This document shows, in pieces, positions 7,145 to 15,687 of a DNA stretch of 64,000 bases. Every line of letters begins with the position of its first letter. The stretch's first letter is position 1. A program made the translations under genes and the position numbers. Below the pieces are notes generated by a model. It was not told where the DNA came from, ran no database searches, and worked only from the letters and a program-made list of their open reading frames with translations. Origin of the DNA: Actinopolyspora lacussalsi subsp. righensis (GTDB lineage Bacteria > Actinomycetota > Actinomycetes > Mycobacteriales > Pseudonocardiaceae); the NCBI RefSeq assembly GCF_900116555.1, contig NZ_FPAT01000006.1, forward strand, positions 1-64,000, written 5' to 3'.

Positions 7145-7981
7145 TCAGCGCAGCCGGACAAGCGTCCCCAACGGCAGCGACCGCAGTAACCGCAGCGCAT
7201 CACCGGGCACTCGGACACACCCGTCGCTACTCGCCGTACCGAAGACCTCGGACTCCGGCCAGCCGTGCAACGCGACGGTTCCGGGACCACCGCCGTACGT
7301 GGTGTAGGTCTCGGAGTGGGTCCCGAGCGGCAGAATGATCGGGCTGAAATCGCTGACCGTCTCCCGGATGGAGGCGAGAATGAAAGTGCGCCCCCTCGGT
7401 GTCGGCGTATCCACGGAACCGACCCCGACGCTCCAGGAACCGAGTTCCCGACCATTTTCGAGCACCACCAGCCGGCGGTTCCCCACGTCGACATCCACGA
7501 CGTACGGGGAGTGCGCTTTGTGCACTTTCTCGGTTCCCAACCGAACCCAACCGGTCGAACCGTTCGGGCGCGAAGGCAACAGAACTCGTGCCCAGCCATC
7601 GCGTTCGGCGACTATCGGAACCCAGGTCGGCGATTCGAACTGGGTAGCGGGTAGTCGCGCGACCGCTTCACCACCCACGGAATCGTGTACCGCGATGTCC
7701 CGCTTCACACGCAGCACCACACCGTCGGTACCGGAGCGCGGTGCCGGATCGGAAGGGGCGTCGGACGTGGTTCCGAAAGTGGTCGCGTCCGGAAGCGTGG
7801 AGAGATCCACCTTCGCACGCCGGGTCGACGACGGGGTCTCGTCGGCCTGACGCGACTCGGACGTGGCCGCCGAACAGCCGGTGACCAACACGGCCAGCAG
7901 GACACCGAGCGCCACGACGGCGCGACGGGACCGGGGTGTCCCGCCGCCCGCGTAACGGAACTCGACTCCCGAGAACTCCAT
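7145..7981 (-). CDS. L,D-transpeptidase lipoprotein (YkuD family)
   Basis: A 278-residue lipoprotein: basic N-terminus, hydrophobic segment VVALGVLLAVLV, then lipobox VTGC. Residues about 30-160 form a Ser/Thr-rich linker and an SH3-like region. Residues about 165-278 are the YkuD catalytic domain with HGWP followed by the SSDGCVRV active-site cysteine motif. It probably makes 3-3 peptidoglycan cross-links or attaches proteins to the wall outside the membrane. ATG at 7981 follows AAGGACG. It is co-directional with the chaplin-like gene and 75 bp upstream of it; both act at the cell surface. Confidence 0.9.
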   Translation of the reverse strand: MEFSGVEFRYAGGGTPRSRRAVVALGVLLAVLVTGCSAATSESRQADETPSSTRRAKVDLSTLPDATTFGTTSDAPSDPAPRSGTDGVVLRVKRDIAVHDSVGGEAVARLPATQFESPTWVPIVAERDGWARVLLPSRPNGSTGWVRLGTEKVHKAHSPYVVDVDVGNRRLVVLENGRELGSWSVGVGSVDTPTPRGRTFILASIRETVSDFSPIILPLGTHSETYTTYGGGPGTVALHGWPESEVFGTASSDGCVRVPGDALRLLRSLPLGTLVRLR

Positions 7982-8349
7982 TGCGAACGTCCTTGCGGCC
8001 GTGGCTGCCTTCGCTGTGCGCACCGATCCCCTCGGGGGCCGTCTCACCGACCCCGCGAGTACGATCAGCGGCGGAACCGACTCGACTGCACGGTCGGATT
8101 CCGAGCGAACGCTAACCGATCACCGCTGTATAGCAATCGCCAGGCAGCTGGTCACGCATTACGGGAAATTCCCGACAAAAAGCCGATCACCTGGTGAAAC
8201 GATCGATCGAGTCGACCTCGGAAGTCGTTAAGCGAATAATTTTTCACTTCGGCTCGATTGAATTTTCACTCGAAAGAGCGAAGTCAACTATTGATTGAAA
8301 GCGTTTCCCACACGGTTGTCGAAAGTTGATCACAATGTGGGTGGCGGTA
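7982..8349. other. Gene-free, AT-richer region upstream of the L,D-transpeptidase
   Basis: No convincing gene. The part from about 8160 to 8340 is clearly richer in A and T than its surroundings, with runs such as AATAATTTTTCAC, unlike the rest of the window. It adjoins the integrase remnant and is best read as leftover imported DNA plus the transpeptidase promoter. Open frames across it have no ribosome-binding site. Confidence 0.5.
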
Positions 8350-8585
8350 CGCACGGCCGGAGCGATGTCCGTTCGACGAAGCTCACCACACCGCCGCGAC
8401 CGTGCTATCGAACTGGGCGTCCCGGATCGCACAGCGATGGGGTCACGGGGTGGTCCAACGCAGCTCTCACACAGCGCTATCAGCACGTGACCGGACGCGT
8501 GCTGGGAACCGTTGCCGACAAGATCGGACACCATCCGTGGGAACCGCACGAGGCCTCCGACTACCCCTTCGATGAGGGCAACTGA
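8350..8585 (+). pseudogene. Decayed tyrosine integrase C-terminus
   Basis: Reading across frames gives a phage/ICE-type tyrosine recombinase C-terminus. HTAATVL is at about 8388-8405. After one missing base the frame continues as IELGVPDRTAM (8407-8439), and after a second missing base as TGWSNAALTQRYQHVT with the catalytic tyrosine, ending near 8585. Restoring a C near 8405 and an A near 8440 rejoins the frame. The box II HxxR arginine is not preserved (DEAHH), so the remnant is dead. It lies 66 bp from the 3' end of tRNA-Ser(TGA), the classic place for an integrated element. The rest of the element is gone. Confidence 0.78.
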
Positions 8586-8597
8586 GACGGAGCCGAA

Positions 8598-8632
8598 CGA
8601 AGCCCGGCGGAACGTCCGTCCACCGGGCTTCG
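8598..8632. terminator. Hairpin between integrase remnant and tRNA-Ser
   Basis: A perfect 10-bp inverted repeat, CGAAGCCCGG (8598-8607) and CCGGGCTTCG (8623-8632), with a 15-nt loop. It lies 20 bp beyond the 3' end of the leftward tRNA-Ser gene and just after the integrase remnant stop, so it can serve either strand. Confidence 0.6.
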
Positions 8633-8651
8633 TCGCCCCTGCTCACACCGG

Positions 8652-8736
8652 CGGAAGCGGGGGGATTCGAACCCCCGGGCCCTCTCGGACCGCTCGCTTT
8701 CAAGGCGAGTGCATTAGGCCGCTCTGCCACGCTTCC
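8652..8736 (-). tRNA. tRNA-Ser (anticodon TGA)
   Basis: An 85-nt type II tRNA on the reverse strand. The acceptor stem is GGAAGCG/CGCTTCC with discriminator G. The anticodon arm is CTCGC-CTTGAAA-GCGAG with anticodon TGA. It has a long variable arm and a T-arm with GGGTTCGAATCCC. Its 3' end faces the integrase remnant, so this gene was probably the attachment site. Confidence 0.93.
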
Positions 8737-8822
8737 GCGCAGTAGGGTAGCCCTCGACACTCACCACGCCAACAGGGGGCCGCCGACAAGAGGCCGCTCA
8801 CAGGGGCCTCCACAGGCGAAAG

Positions 8823-8854
8823 TTGACCTCGATCACGGATCGGCGGCGTACAAT
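8823..8854 (+). promoter_or_regulatory. Possible promoter of the ABC exporter operon
   Basis: A TACAAT -10 hexamer at 8849-8854 lies about 115 bp before the ATPase start. TTGACC at 8823-8828 could be the -35, but the 20-bp spacer is longer than ideal. Confidence 0.35.
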
Positions 8855-8968
8855 CACGGCAGTAACCCAGCTGCCGCACGGGTTTCCGGTGCCGCGTGGC
8901 CCGCACGAGTGGCGTGGGAGCACCACAGAGGGAACAACCGAGACGACGAGTTCCTGCCAGGGGGACGG

Positions 8969-9955
8969 GTGACTGCTGCTGTCGAAGTGGCGGATCTGGT
9001 CAAGCACTACCCCAAGAGCACCCGCAACGCGGTGGACGGGCTGAGCTTCCGGGTCCGGCACGGTGAGATCTTCGGACTGCTGGGACCGAACGGTGCGGGC
9101 AAAACCACGACGGTGGGGATTCTGACCACCCGGATCGTGCTCAACGGTGGGAGCGCCACGATCGGTGGGGTCGACGTGGCCCGTGATCCCGTGGCCGCCA
9201 GGAGCAAGGTCGCCGTGGTGCCGCAACGGGTCAATCTCGACAGGTCGCTCAACGCCAGGCAGAACCTGCTGTTCCACGCCTCGTACCACGGAATCGGTCG
9301 CTCCGAGCGGCACGCGCTGGCCACCCGACTCATGGAACGGATGGGGCTGGCCGACAAGTCCAAGGCACGCATCGACGACCTCTCCGGCGGTCAGGCACAG
9401 CGGCTGATGATCGCCAGGGCGCTGATCCACCGGCCCGAGGTGCTGTTCCTGGACGAACCGTCCACCGGACTGGATCCACAGGCGAGGCTGTTCGTGCACG
9501 ACCGCGTCAACGATCTGCGTTCCGAGGGAGTGACCGTCGTGCTGACCACGCACGACATGGAAGAGGCCGAAAAGCTCTCCGACCGGGTGGGTGTGGTCGA
9601 TCACGGCAGGATGCTCACCGTGGACACCCCCACCGCGCTGATCAGGTCGCTGCCGGGCAGCGGAACCATCGACGCGCGGCTCCGTCCGAACGGTTTCGAC
9701 AGGGACAAGGTCACCGGCCTGCTGTCCGACATTCCCGGGGTGCGGCGGGTCGAGGCCCCGGGCGGTTCGACCGCCCTCGAAGGGGTCTCCCCGGAAACCG
9801 AGCTGCGCCTCTACGTCGACGGTGAGCCCGGTTCGCTGCTCGGTCCGATCGCCGCGAAGCTGCACGACAACGACATCACGGTCAGTGACCTCTCACTCGG
9901 CTCGGCGAGCCTGGAGGACGTCTTCATCGAACTGACCGGCAGGGACCTGCGATGA
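8969..9955 (+). CDS. ABC-2 type exporter ATP-binding protein (DrrA-like)
   Basis: A 328-residue cytoplasmic ATPase. Walker A is GPNGAGKTT, the signature is DLSGGQAQRLMIARAL, Walker B is VLFLDEPSTGLDPQ and the H-loop is VLTTHDMEEAEKL. The C-terminal domain of about 90 residues is typical of DrrA/CcmA-type drug or lipid exporters. GTG at 8969 is chosen because CAGGGGGACGG precedes it; the frame remains open further upstream but without a ribosome-binding site. It overlaps the permease gene by 4 nt (ATGA), so the two form a coupled operon. The substrate is unknown. Confidence 0.9.
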   Translation: MTAAVEVADLVKHYPKSTRNAVDGLSFRVRHGEIFGLLGPNGAGKTTTVGILTTRIVLNGGSATIGGVDVARDPVAARSKVAVVPQRVNLDRSLNARQNLLFHASYHGIGRSERHALATRLMERMGLADKSKARIDDLSGGQAQRLMIARALIHRPEVLFLDEPSTGLDPQARLFVHDRVNDLRSEGVTVVLTTHDMEEAEKLSDRVGVVDHGRMLTVDTPTALIRSLPGSGTIDARLRPNGFDRDKVTGLLSDIPGVRRVEAPGGSTALEGVSPETELRLYVDGEPGSLLGPIAAKLHDNDITVSDLSLGSASLEDVFIELTGRDLR

Positions 9956-10737
9956 CCGGCACCGCGCAGAGTTCGATACGCGCGTTCTGGGCCGTGCTCG
10001 GCAGGGACGTGTTCGTCACCGGACGCGAGATGCCCAGTTTCCTCGCGCAGGTGCTGGTGCAGCCGGTGGCGCTGTTGTTCATCTTCGGCAAGGTGCTGGG
10101 CCAACTCGGCTACACCCAACCCGGCTACGCCCAGATCCTGCTGCCGGGGATGATCGCGCTCAACGCGTTCCTGGTGGCACTGCAGAACACCTCGTTCCCA
10201 CTGGTGCTGGACTTCTCGTTCTCCCGCGAGATCGAGGACAGGCTGCTCGCCCCGCTGCCGATCACCTGGGTGGCCGTGGAGAAGATGCTCTTCGGCGCGC
10301 TTCGCGGGCTGTTCGCGGCACTTCTGATGTTCCCGATCGGGCTGCTGATGCTGGGAAACGTCGCGTGGGACCTGTCCGGCCTGCCGTTCGCGGTGCTGTG
10401 CATGGTGCTCGGCTCGCTGGTGGGCGGCGCGGTGGGGCTCACCGTGGGGGCGGCGGTACCACCCCGGCGGATCAACATCATGTTCGCCGTGATCCTGGCC
10501 CCGCTGATCTTCACCGGCGCGAGCCAGTTCCCCTGGGCGCAGCTCGACCAGCTCCGCTGGTTCCAGGTCGTCTGCGCGTTCAACCCGTTGACCTACGTGA
10601 GCGAGGGGATGCGTGGCGCGCTGCTGCCGGACGTGCCGCACATGGCGCCCTGGGTGTGCCTGCTGGCCCTGCTGGGAGCTTGTGTGATCTTCGGTGCGCT
10701 GGGGATCAAGTTCTTCCTGCGCCGCGCCCTGGACTAG
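9952..10737 (+). CDS. ABC-2 type transporter permease
   Basis: A 261-residue integral membrane protein with about six hydrophobic segments, of the ABC-2/DrrB family. The conserved stretch FNPLTYVSEGMRGAL near residue 210 is typical. It starts with ATG inside the ATGA overlap with the ATPase and should form the channel of the exporter, two copies with two ATPases. The gene is followed by a copy of the composite 3' repeat, whose hairpin starts 55 nt after the stop. No biosynthetic cluster surrounds the pair, so a self-resistance role cannot be assumed. Confidence 0.88.
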   Translation: MTGTAQSSIRAFWAVLGRDVFVTGREMPSFLAQVLVQPVALLFIFGKVLGQLGYTQPGYAQILLPGMIALNAFLVALQNTSFPLVLDFSFSREIEDRLLAPLPITWVAVEKMLFGALRGLFAALLMFPIGLLMLGNVAWDLSGLPFAVLCMVLGSLVGGAVGLTVGAAVPPRRINIMFAVILAPLIFTGASQFPWAQLDQLRWFQVVCAFNPLTYVSEGMRGALLPDVPHMAPWVCLLALLGACVIFGALGIKFFLRRALD

Positions 10738-10985
10738 CGGAGGCTCGGCGGCTCGGTTCGCTTGGCAGTGCCGGTAGCGGAACCTCTGGCACGGCTCTCG
10801 CTGCGGGGAGGCCCGACATCGGGTAGTTACTACACAACGTCGGGCCTTCCTCGCGAGAGCCGCACCGGAGAACCCGCTGCGGTGCCGACTGCGAGGGTGG
10901 TCGGAGTTCGGCCTGGAGAGCGCTCGGAGTTCGGCACTCGCCGGTACCATCTGCCCGGCAATTTTTGGGAAATCGCCGCCGCACG
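10738..10985 (+). repeat. Composite 3' repeat, copy A
   Basis: A degenerate copy of the dispersed element described in the findings, in sense orientation after the permease gene. The outer stem CGGCTCTCGC/GCGAGAGCCG is at 10792-10801 and 10853-10862. The inner stem GGCCCGAC/GTCGGGCC is at 10810-10817 and 10839-10846. The apical part is GTAG-TTA-CTAC. The terminal palindrome is worn down to a form around AATTTTTGGGAAATCG near 10960-10980. Confidence 0.8.
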
Positions 10986-10989
10986 GAAA

Positions 10990-11020
10990 CGGCCGGGGCG
11001 CCGCGAGGACGCCCCGGCCG
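10990..11020. terminator. Strong hairpin between convergent genes
   Basis: A perfect 11-bp inverted repeat, CGGCCGGGGCG and CGCCCCGGCCG, with a 9-nt loop. It lies between the rightward exporter operon and the leftward peptidase gene and can terminate either. Confidence 0.65.
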
Positions 11021-11097
11021 TCGATTCGCCGGTCGAGCGACCGCGTTGTGAACCGATCCCTACGGCAACCGGGTCACTTCAGCGGAAGGCAGCCGGG

Positions 11098-12621
11098 TCA
11101 CTTCAGCGGGAGCTGACAGGTGTGACCGTGCGAGTCGGCGTTCGACGCGAGGCTCATGGGCTGCGCCATCGCCATGCTGCGCAGCCGGGCACGTTCGGCC
11201 CTGCTCCGCATCCCGTTGACGTCCTCGGTCGTCTGCCCGTAGTGCTGGACCACTCCGGCCAGTGCCCTGGTGTTGCGGATCAGGGCGGTGCGGTCGACGT
11301 TGCCGAGGTCGTCATCGGCCTTGTGGTAGTTCGGGTCGTAGGCGACGCCGGCTTCGCCGCCCCACTTGGCCGCCTGGGCCTCGGTCTTGACGCCCCCGGC
11401 GCCGGTGAACAGTCCGCCCGCCGGGATGCCCACGGCGATGAACTGCCCGTAGTCCGACCGGCCGTTGAAGTCGGTTCCCTCGACCTCGATGCCCTGGCGC
11501 TGCATAGCCTCGGTGAAGTCCTGCTCGATCTGCGCCGAGCCGTACGGCCCGGGACCGGCGCCCACGCCGTCCGAATCGTCACCGTCGTAGGTGAAGTAAC
11601 CGGCGTTCGGCGATCCGATCATGTCGAAGTTCAGGTACATCGCGATGTCGAGCTGCTGCTCGAAGCTCAGCCCGTTGACGTACTTCGTGGAACCGATCAG
11701 GCCGGACTCCTCGGCGCCCCACCAGGCGAACCGCACCGCGTTGTTGACGTCGGGGCTGCCGCCCATCTCCAGGGCCGTTTCCAGCAGTCCGGCGCTACCG
11801 GTGCCGTTGTCGTTGATGCCCGGCCCCGCGTCCGCGCTGTCGAGGTGGGCGCCTGCCATCACGACGTTGTCCTTGCGACCGGTGCGGGTCTCGGCGACCA
11901 CGTTCTCGCTGGTGATCTCGTCGAAGGTGGCGTCGAGGTTCAACGTGGCGCTCTCGCCGGCCTTGGCGACCAGGTCGGCACCGAGGGCCTTGCCGACCGA
12001 GGCTGTGGGGATCACGCCCGCGTCGGCACCGCCCAGGGTGCCGTTGAGCTCTCCCTCGACGTTGTTGTAGATGATCGCGGCGTCGGCGCCCTGCTCGGCG
12101 GCGAGCCGCTGCTTCTTGGCGAAGGTGCAGGCACCGCGCTTGACGAGCGTGATGGTGCCGGCAACGTCCGTGCCCTGGTAATCGGCCGCCTGGCAACCGG
12201 TGGAGTCGTCCACCGGCGTGACCGACAGCGGTGCCTGGACTCCGCCGTCGGGCGTGGCGGGCGAGTACTCCATCGCACCGACTTCCTCGACCGGCGAGCC
12301 CGCGGCGCTCAGGGAGACCGAATCGAGGCGGTACTTGGTGTATTCGAAGTCGGGAGTGGACACTTCGTAGCCCGCGCTCCGGAGTTTGCCCGCGACATAA
12401 TCCACGCTGGCCTGATATCCGGGCGTTCCGGAAGCACGTGTGCCGTCGTTGCGATCGGCGATCCGCTGGAATGCCACGAGGTGCCGATTCACGTCGTTGA
12501 CATTGAATCCGGGCTCCGCCGCCGGAGTCGCCGCAGCGGGAACCGCCGTGAAAGCGGCGGTCGCGCCGGTGGCGAGCAGCGCGGCGACGAAGCGTCCTGA
12601 TCGGACGTTGTGCACTGTCAT
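11098..12621 (-). CDS. Secreted M28 family aminopeptidase with PA domain
   Basis: A 507-residue exported zinc peptidase. The signal peptide (VAALLATGATAAFTAV, cleavage after AAA) is followed by a PA insert around residues 130-220 and the M28 catalytic core. Metal-site residues are visible in AHLDSADAGPG, NDNGTGSAG, WGAEESGL, FDMIGSPN and YHKADDD. It resembles the Streptomyces aminopeptidase S/Y group, which removes N-terminal residues from peptides outside the cell. ATG at 12621 has GGGGAGCAAG just upstream. A 25-bp tandem duplication at 11073-11110 repeats the last codons and stop. It probably scavenges peptides. Confidence 0.9.
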   Translation of the reverse strand: MTVHNVRSGRFVAALLATGATAAFTAVPAAATPAAEPGFNVNDVNRHLVAFQRIADRNDGTRASGTPGYQASVDYVAGKLRSAGYEVSTPDFEYTKYRLDSVSLSAAGSPVEEVGAMEYSPATPDGGVQAPLSVTPVDDSTGCQAADYQGTDVAGTITLVKRGACTFAKKQRLAAEQGADAAIIYNNVEGELNGTLGGADAGVIPTASVGKALGADLVAKAGESATLNLDATFDEITSENVVAETRTGRKDNVVMAGAHLDSADAGPGINDNGTGSAGLLETALEMGGSPDVNNAVRFAWWGAEESGLIGSTKYVNGLSFEQQLDIAMYLNFDMIGSPNAGYFTYDGDDSDGVGAGPGPYGSAQIEQDFTEAMQRQGIEVEGTDFNGRSDYGQFIAVGIPAGGLFTGAGGVKTEAQAAKWGGEAGVAYDPNYHKADDDLGNVDRTALIRNTRALAGVVQHYGQTTEDVNGMRSRAERARLRSMAMAQPMSLASNADSHGHTCQLPLK

Positions 12622-12899
12622 CTTGCTCCCCGTATCGGGTGAATACGTGCCGGCCAAGAGTTCATAAAACTCCCCGGTAAAGTCAAGACGCCATGGCGGT
12701 GGAACGGATGGTCGAGATACCGAAATTTCTCCGTTCACGCGGCCCAGCGGCACGCACGAAGACATTTCCCGTTTTTCCCGAACAACCCTCACTGCCGCTT
12801 TCGAGAATTCCACCTTCCCACCACCGGAACAAACCGACACACCGAGACCGAAAGGCACTCATCGCGTCCGGGAGGCGTGGCGGCGCTACGGTCGGGAGC

Positions 12900-13889
12900 A
12901 TGCACGCGATCACCATCCGCGAAGCGGGCGAACCCGATGTCCTGGAGTGGCGCGAGGTCCCCGCGCCCGAGCCCGGCCCCGGAGAGGTGGCCGTCGACGT
13001 GACCGCCGCCGGGGTCAACCGGGCCGATCTGGCACAGCGCCAGGGCTCCTACCCGCCGCCCGAGGGCGCCAGTGAGCTGCTCGGGTTGGAGTGCTCGGGC
13101 ACCGTGGTCGAGTCCGGCCCCGGGGTCACCGGCTGGCGGCCCGGTGACCGGGTGTGTGCCCTGCTGTCGGGCGGGGGCTACGCCGAACGGGTGGTGGTGC
13201 CCGCCACCCAACTGCTGCCGATACCTCCGGGGGTCGACCAGGTGGACGCGGCCGGACTGCCGGAAGTCACCTGCACGGTGTGGTCCAACATCGTGCACGA
13301 GGCCGGGTTGGAACCGGAACAGCTACTGCTGGTGCACGGCGGCTCGGGTGGCATCGGTACCTGCGCGATACAGCTCGGCCGCGCGCTGGGCGCGCAGGTG
13401 GTCGCCACCGCGGGCAGCGAGGACGGGCTGCGGCTGTGCGAGGAGCTCGGGGCCAGTCCGGCGGTGAACTACCGCGAGGGGGACTTCGTCGCCGAGGTCA
13501 AGCGGCTCGGCGGAGCGAACGTGATCCTGGACAACATGGGCGGCTCGTACCTGGACCGCAACCTCAGCGCGCTCGCCACCGACGGGCACCTGGCCGTGAT
13601 CGGGATGCAGGGTGGCCGCAAGGCCGAACTCGACCTGGGAAAGATGCTGGTCAAGCGGCTGCGCATGTCGACGTTGGGGCTGCGTGGCAGGCCGCTGGAG
13701 GGCCCCCACGGCAAGGCCGGGATCGTACACGACGTACGGCAGTGGGTGTGGCCGATGATCGAGCGGGGCGAGGTCCGCCCGGTCGTGTGGCACCGGCTCC
13801 CGATGCGGGAGGCGGCACGCGCGCACGAACTCATGGCGGCCGGCGGGGTGCACGGCAAGATCCTGCTCACGACCGACCGAGCGGAGTGA
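12900..13889 (+). CDS. NADPH:quinone oxidoreductase (zinc-independent MDR family)
   Basis: A 329-residue medium-chain dehydrogenase/reductase. The N-terminal GroES-like part has GVNRADLAQRQGSYPPP, and the Rossmann part has LLLVHGGSGGIGTCAIQLGRALGAQVVATAGS. The zinc ligands of alcohol dehydrogenases are absent, as in quinone oxidoreductase and crotonyl-type members. It likely reduces quinones or enones with NADPH in the cytoplasm. ATG at 12900 follows GTCGGGAG. Rv3777, an oxidoreductase of the same type, has the corresponding place in M. tuberculosis, next to bpa. Confidence 0.85.
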   Translation: MHAITIREAGEPDVLEWREVPAPEPGPGEVAVDVTAAGVNRADLAQRQGSYPPPEGASELLGLECSGTVVESGPGVTGWRPGDRVCALLSGGGYAERVVVPATQLLPIPPGVDQVDAAGLPEVTCTVWSNIVHEAGLEPEQLLLVHGGSGGIGTCAIQLGRALGAQVVATAGSEDGLRLCEELGASPAVNYREGDFVAEVKRLGGANVILDNMGGSYLDRNLSALATDGHLAVIGMQGGRKAELDLGKMLVKRLRMSTLGLRGRPLEGPHGKAGIVHDVRQWVWPMIERGEVRPVVWHRLPMREAARAHELMAAGGVHGKILLTTDRAE

Positions 13890-14047
13890 CCACCGGGCGG
13901 AGTGACCGGAACTCGGGTGCCGGGCAGGCGGGCCCCGAGTTCTCCCGGCGTCACCACCCGGCATCACGGGCGAGTTCCGCCGCCCTGGAGTCACACAACC
14001 GGCACACCGGTTCGCGTTCCGTGTGGCACACGCGGCACCATTGAAGG

Positions 14048-14629
14048 ATGAACGGCAGGGACATCGAACCGGGACGAATGTTCGTGGTCGGCGACGAGAA
14101 CACTCCGGTGGGGGCCTCGGTCACTCCGAACCAGCCACTCGGCGACAACGGCACCGAAGAGGACGCCGAGTCCACGACCGAGAACGGTGATCAAAATCTC
14201 GGCGAGCTCGTGGAGCAGCCGACCAAGGTCATGCGAATCGGGACGATGATCAAACAGCTGTTGGAGGAGGTGCGCTCCGCTCCGCTGGACGAGGCCAGCC
14301 GGTTCCGGCTGAAGGAGATCCACCGGTCCTCCGTCAAGGAACTGGAGCAGGGACTCGCACCGGAGCTGATCCAGGAGCTGGAACGCCTGTCGCTGCCTTT
14401 CACCAGGGAGGAAACCCCTTCGGAGGCGGAGCTGCGGATCGCACAGGCCCAGCTGGTGGGCTGGCTCGAAGGGCTGTTCCACGGACTGCAGACCGCGCTC
14501 TACGCCCAACAGCTCGCCGCCCGCGATCAACTGGAGAAGATGCGGCAGGGCGCGCTGCCCGTGGGAGAGACCGACGGCGGCGGGGAACACGATCACCGGA
14601 GCGGGTCGTCACACGGGCAGTACCTCTGA
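14048..14629 (+). CDS. bpa: Bacterial proteasome activator Bpa
   Basis: A 193-residue homologue of mycobacterial Bpa/PafE (Rv3780). It has an acidic disordered N-terminus of about 60 residues, a four-helix core from about 60 to 165 (KVMRIGTMIKQLLEEVR, LDEASRFRLKEIHRSS, AQAQLVGWLEGLFHGLQ) and the C-terminal motif GQYL. That motif is known to dock into the alpha-ring pockets of the 20S proteasome and open its gate without ATP. Bpa forms a dodecameric ring and feeds unfolded proteins to the proteasome. It sits at the head of the cell-wall export genes, as in mycobacteria. No Pup or proteasome genes are in the window. Confidence 0.95.
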   Translation: MNGRDIEPGRMFVVGDENTPVGASVTPNQPLGDNGTEEDAESTTENGDQNLGELVEQPTKVMRIGTMIKQLLEEVRSAPLDEASRFRLKEIHRSSVKELEQGLAPELIQELERLSLPFTREETPSEAELRIAQAQLVGWLEGLFHGLQTALYAQQLAARDQLEKMRQGALPVGETDGGGEHDHRSGSSHGQYL

Positions 14630-14746
14630 ACCCCGCCCAGCGGGCCGTGCCACCCGTCTGACGGAGTCGTGCGCTGCATCGATCGAGCGAGGATCAGATC
14701 CCCCGTTCGAGCGATCCCGAAACGGACCAACCTAACCAAGGGGACA

Positions 14747-15670
14747 ATGCTCCCCGGGGCGACTCCCACCGCAACAGCGCGTGCCCCGGTCGGTACGCTG
14801 CACAGCGTGCAGGCGACCAGCACGACAGACCAAACCGAAGCGCCCGCGGCAGCGCCCATCACGGCGCGCTCCCGCAGCTGGCGCAGGGTGTTCGACGACA
14901 TCAGCAGGGCGGCACAGCAGCGACAGCTCTGGGCCCATCTGGGGTGGCAGGACGTCAAGCAGCGTTATCGCCGCTCCGTCCTGGGCCCGCTGTGGATCAC
15001 CATCAGCATGGGCGTCACGGCCACCGGACTGGGGCTGCTGTACTCGACCATCTTCGGCATGGAAGCCGGCGAGTACGTGCCGTACATGACGGTGGGCTTC
15101 ATCATCTGGTACTTCATCTCCGGATGCCTGACCTCGGGTACGGACGTGTTCATCCAGAACGAGGGGATGATCAAGCAGCTACCCGCGCCGATCAGCATCT
15201 ACGTCTTCCGGACGGTGTGGCGCGAGTTCCTGCTCTTCTTGCACAACCTGGTCATATATTTCGCGATTCTGGCGATTTTCCAGCCCGAGCTGTCGTGGAC
15301 CGTCTTCAGCGTGTTCCCCGCGCTGCTGCTGCTACTGGTCAACGCGGGCTGGGTCGTATTGCTGTTCGGGATCGTCAGCACCCGGTTCCGCGACATCCCG
15401 CCGGTGGTCAGCAGCTTCATGCAGCTGCTGTTCTTCATGTCGCCGATCGTCTGGCCCATGTCGGCGCTGGAGGAGAACGCGGGCCCGCGCGCCTGGCTGG
15501 CCCAGATAAATCCCATCTACCATTACGTCGACATCGTTCGTTCGCCGCTGCTGGGCAGCAACCAGGACATGTACCACTGGCTGATCGTGCTGGCCATCAC
15601 AGTGGGCGGCTGGGGCCTGGCACTGCTGATGATGCGCAACTACCGGGCCCGCGTTTCCTACTGGGTCTAG
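14747..15670 (+). CDS. wzm: Galactan/polysaccharide ABC exporter permease Wzm
   Basis: A 307-residue O-antigen-type ABC-2 permease, homologue of Rv3783. After an N-terminal cytoplasmic segment (WAHLGWQDVKQRYRRSVLGP) there are about six membrane spans. It should pair with Wzt, encoded next, to flip the lipid-linked galactan across the plasma membrane, as shown for the mycobacterial pair. ATG at 14747 has AAGGGGAC just before it. GTG at 14807 is an equally possible start and would remove 20 poorly conserved residues. The gap to wzt is 17 bp. Confidence 0.9.
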   Translation: MLPGATPTATARAPVGTLHSVQATSTTDQTEAPAAAPITARSRSWRRVFDDISRAAQQRQLWAHLGWQDVKQRYRRSVLGPLWITISMGVTATGLGLLYSTIFGMEAGEYVPYMTVGFIIWYFISGCLTSGTDVFIQNEGMIKQLPAPISIYVFRTVWREFLLFLHNLVIYFAILAIFQPELSWTVFSVFPALLLLLVNAGWVVLLFGIVSTRFRDIPPVVSSFMQLLFFMSPIVWPMSALEENAGPRAWLAQINPIYHYVDIVRSPLLGSNQDMYHWLIVLAITVGGWGLALLMMRNYRARVSYWV

Positions 15671-15687
15671 AAGGAGGTCGACGAACC

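Noticed and set aside
8969..10737. ABC exporter considered as part of an antibiotic gene cluster
   Set aside because: No biosynthetic enzymes lie on either side; neighbours are tRNA, an integrase remnant and a peptidase.
10762..12600. A 612-codon rightward frame opposite the M28 peptidase
   Set aside because: It runs through a composite repeat and then antisense to a well-supported peptidase. The protein is Gly/Val/Arg-rich with no domain, as expected from third-position GC bias.
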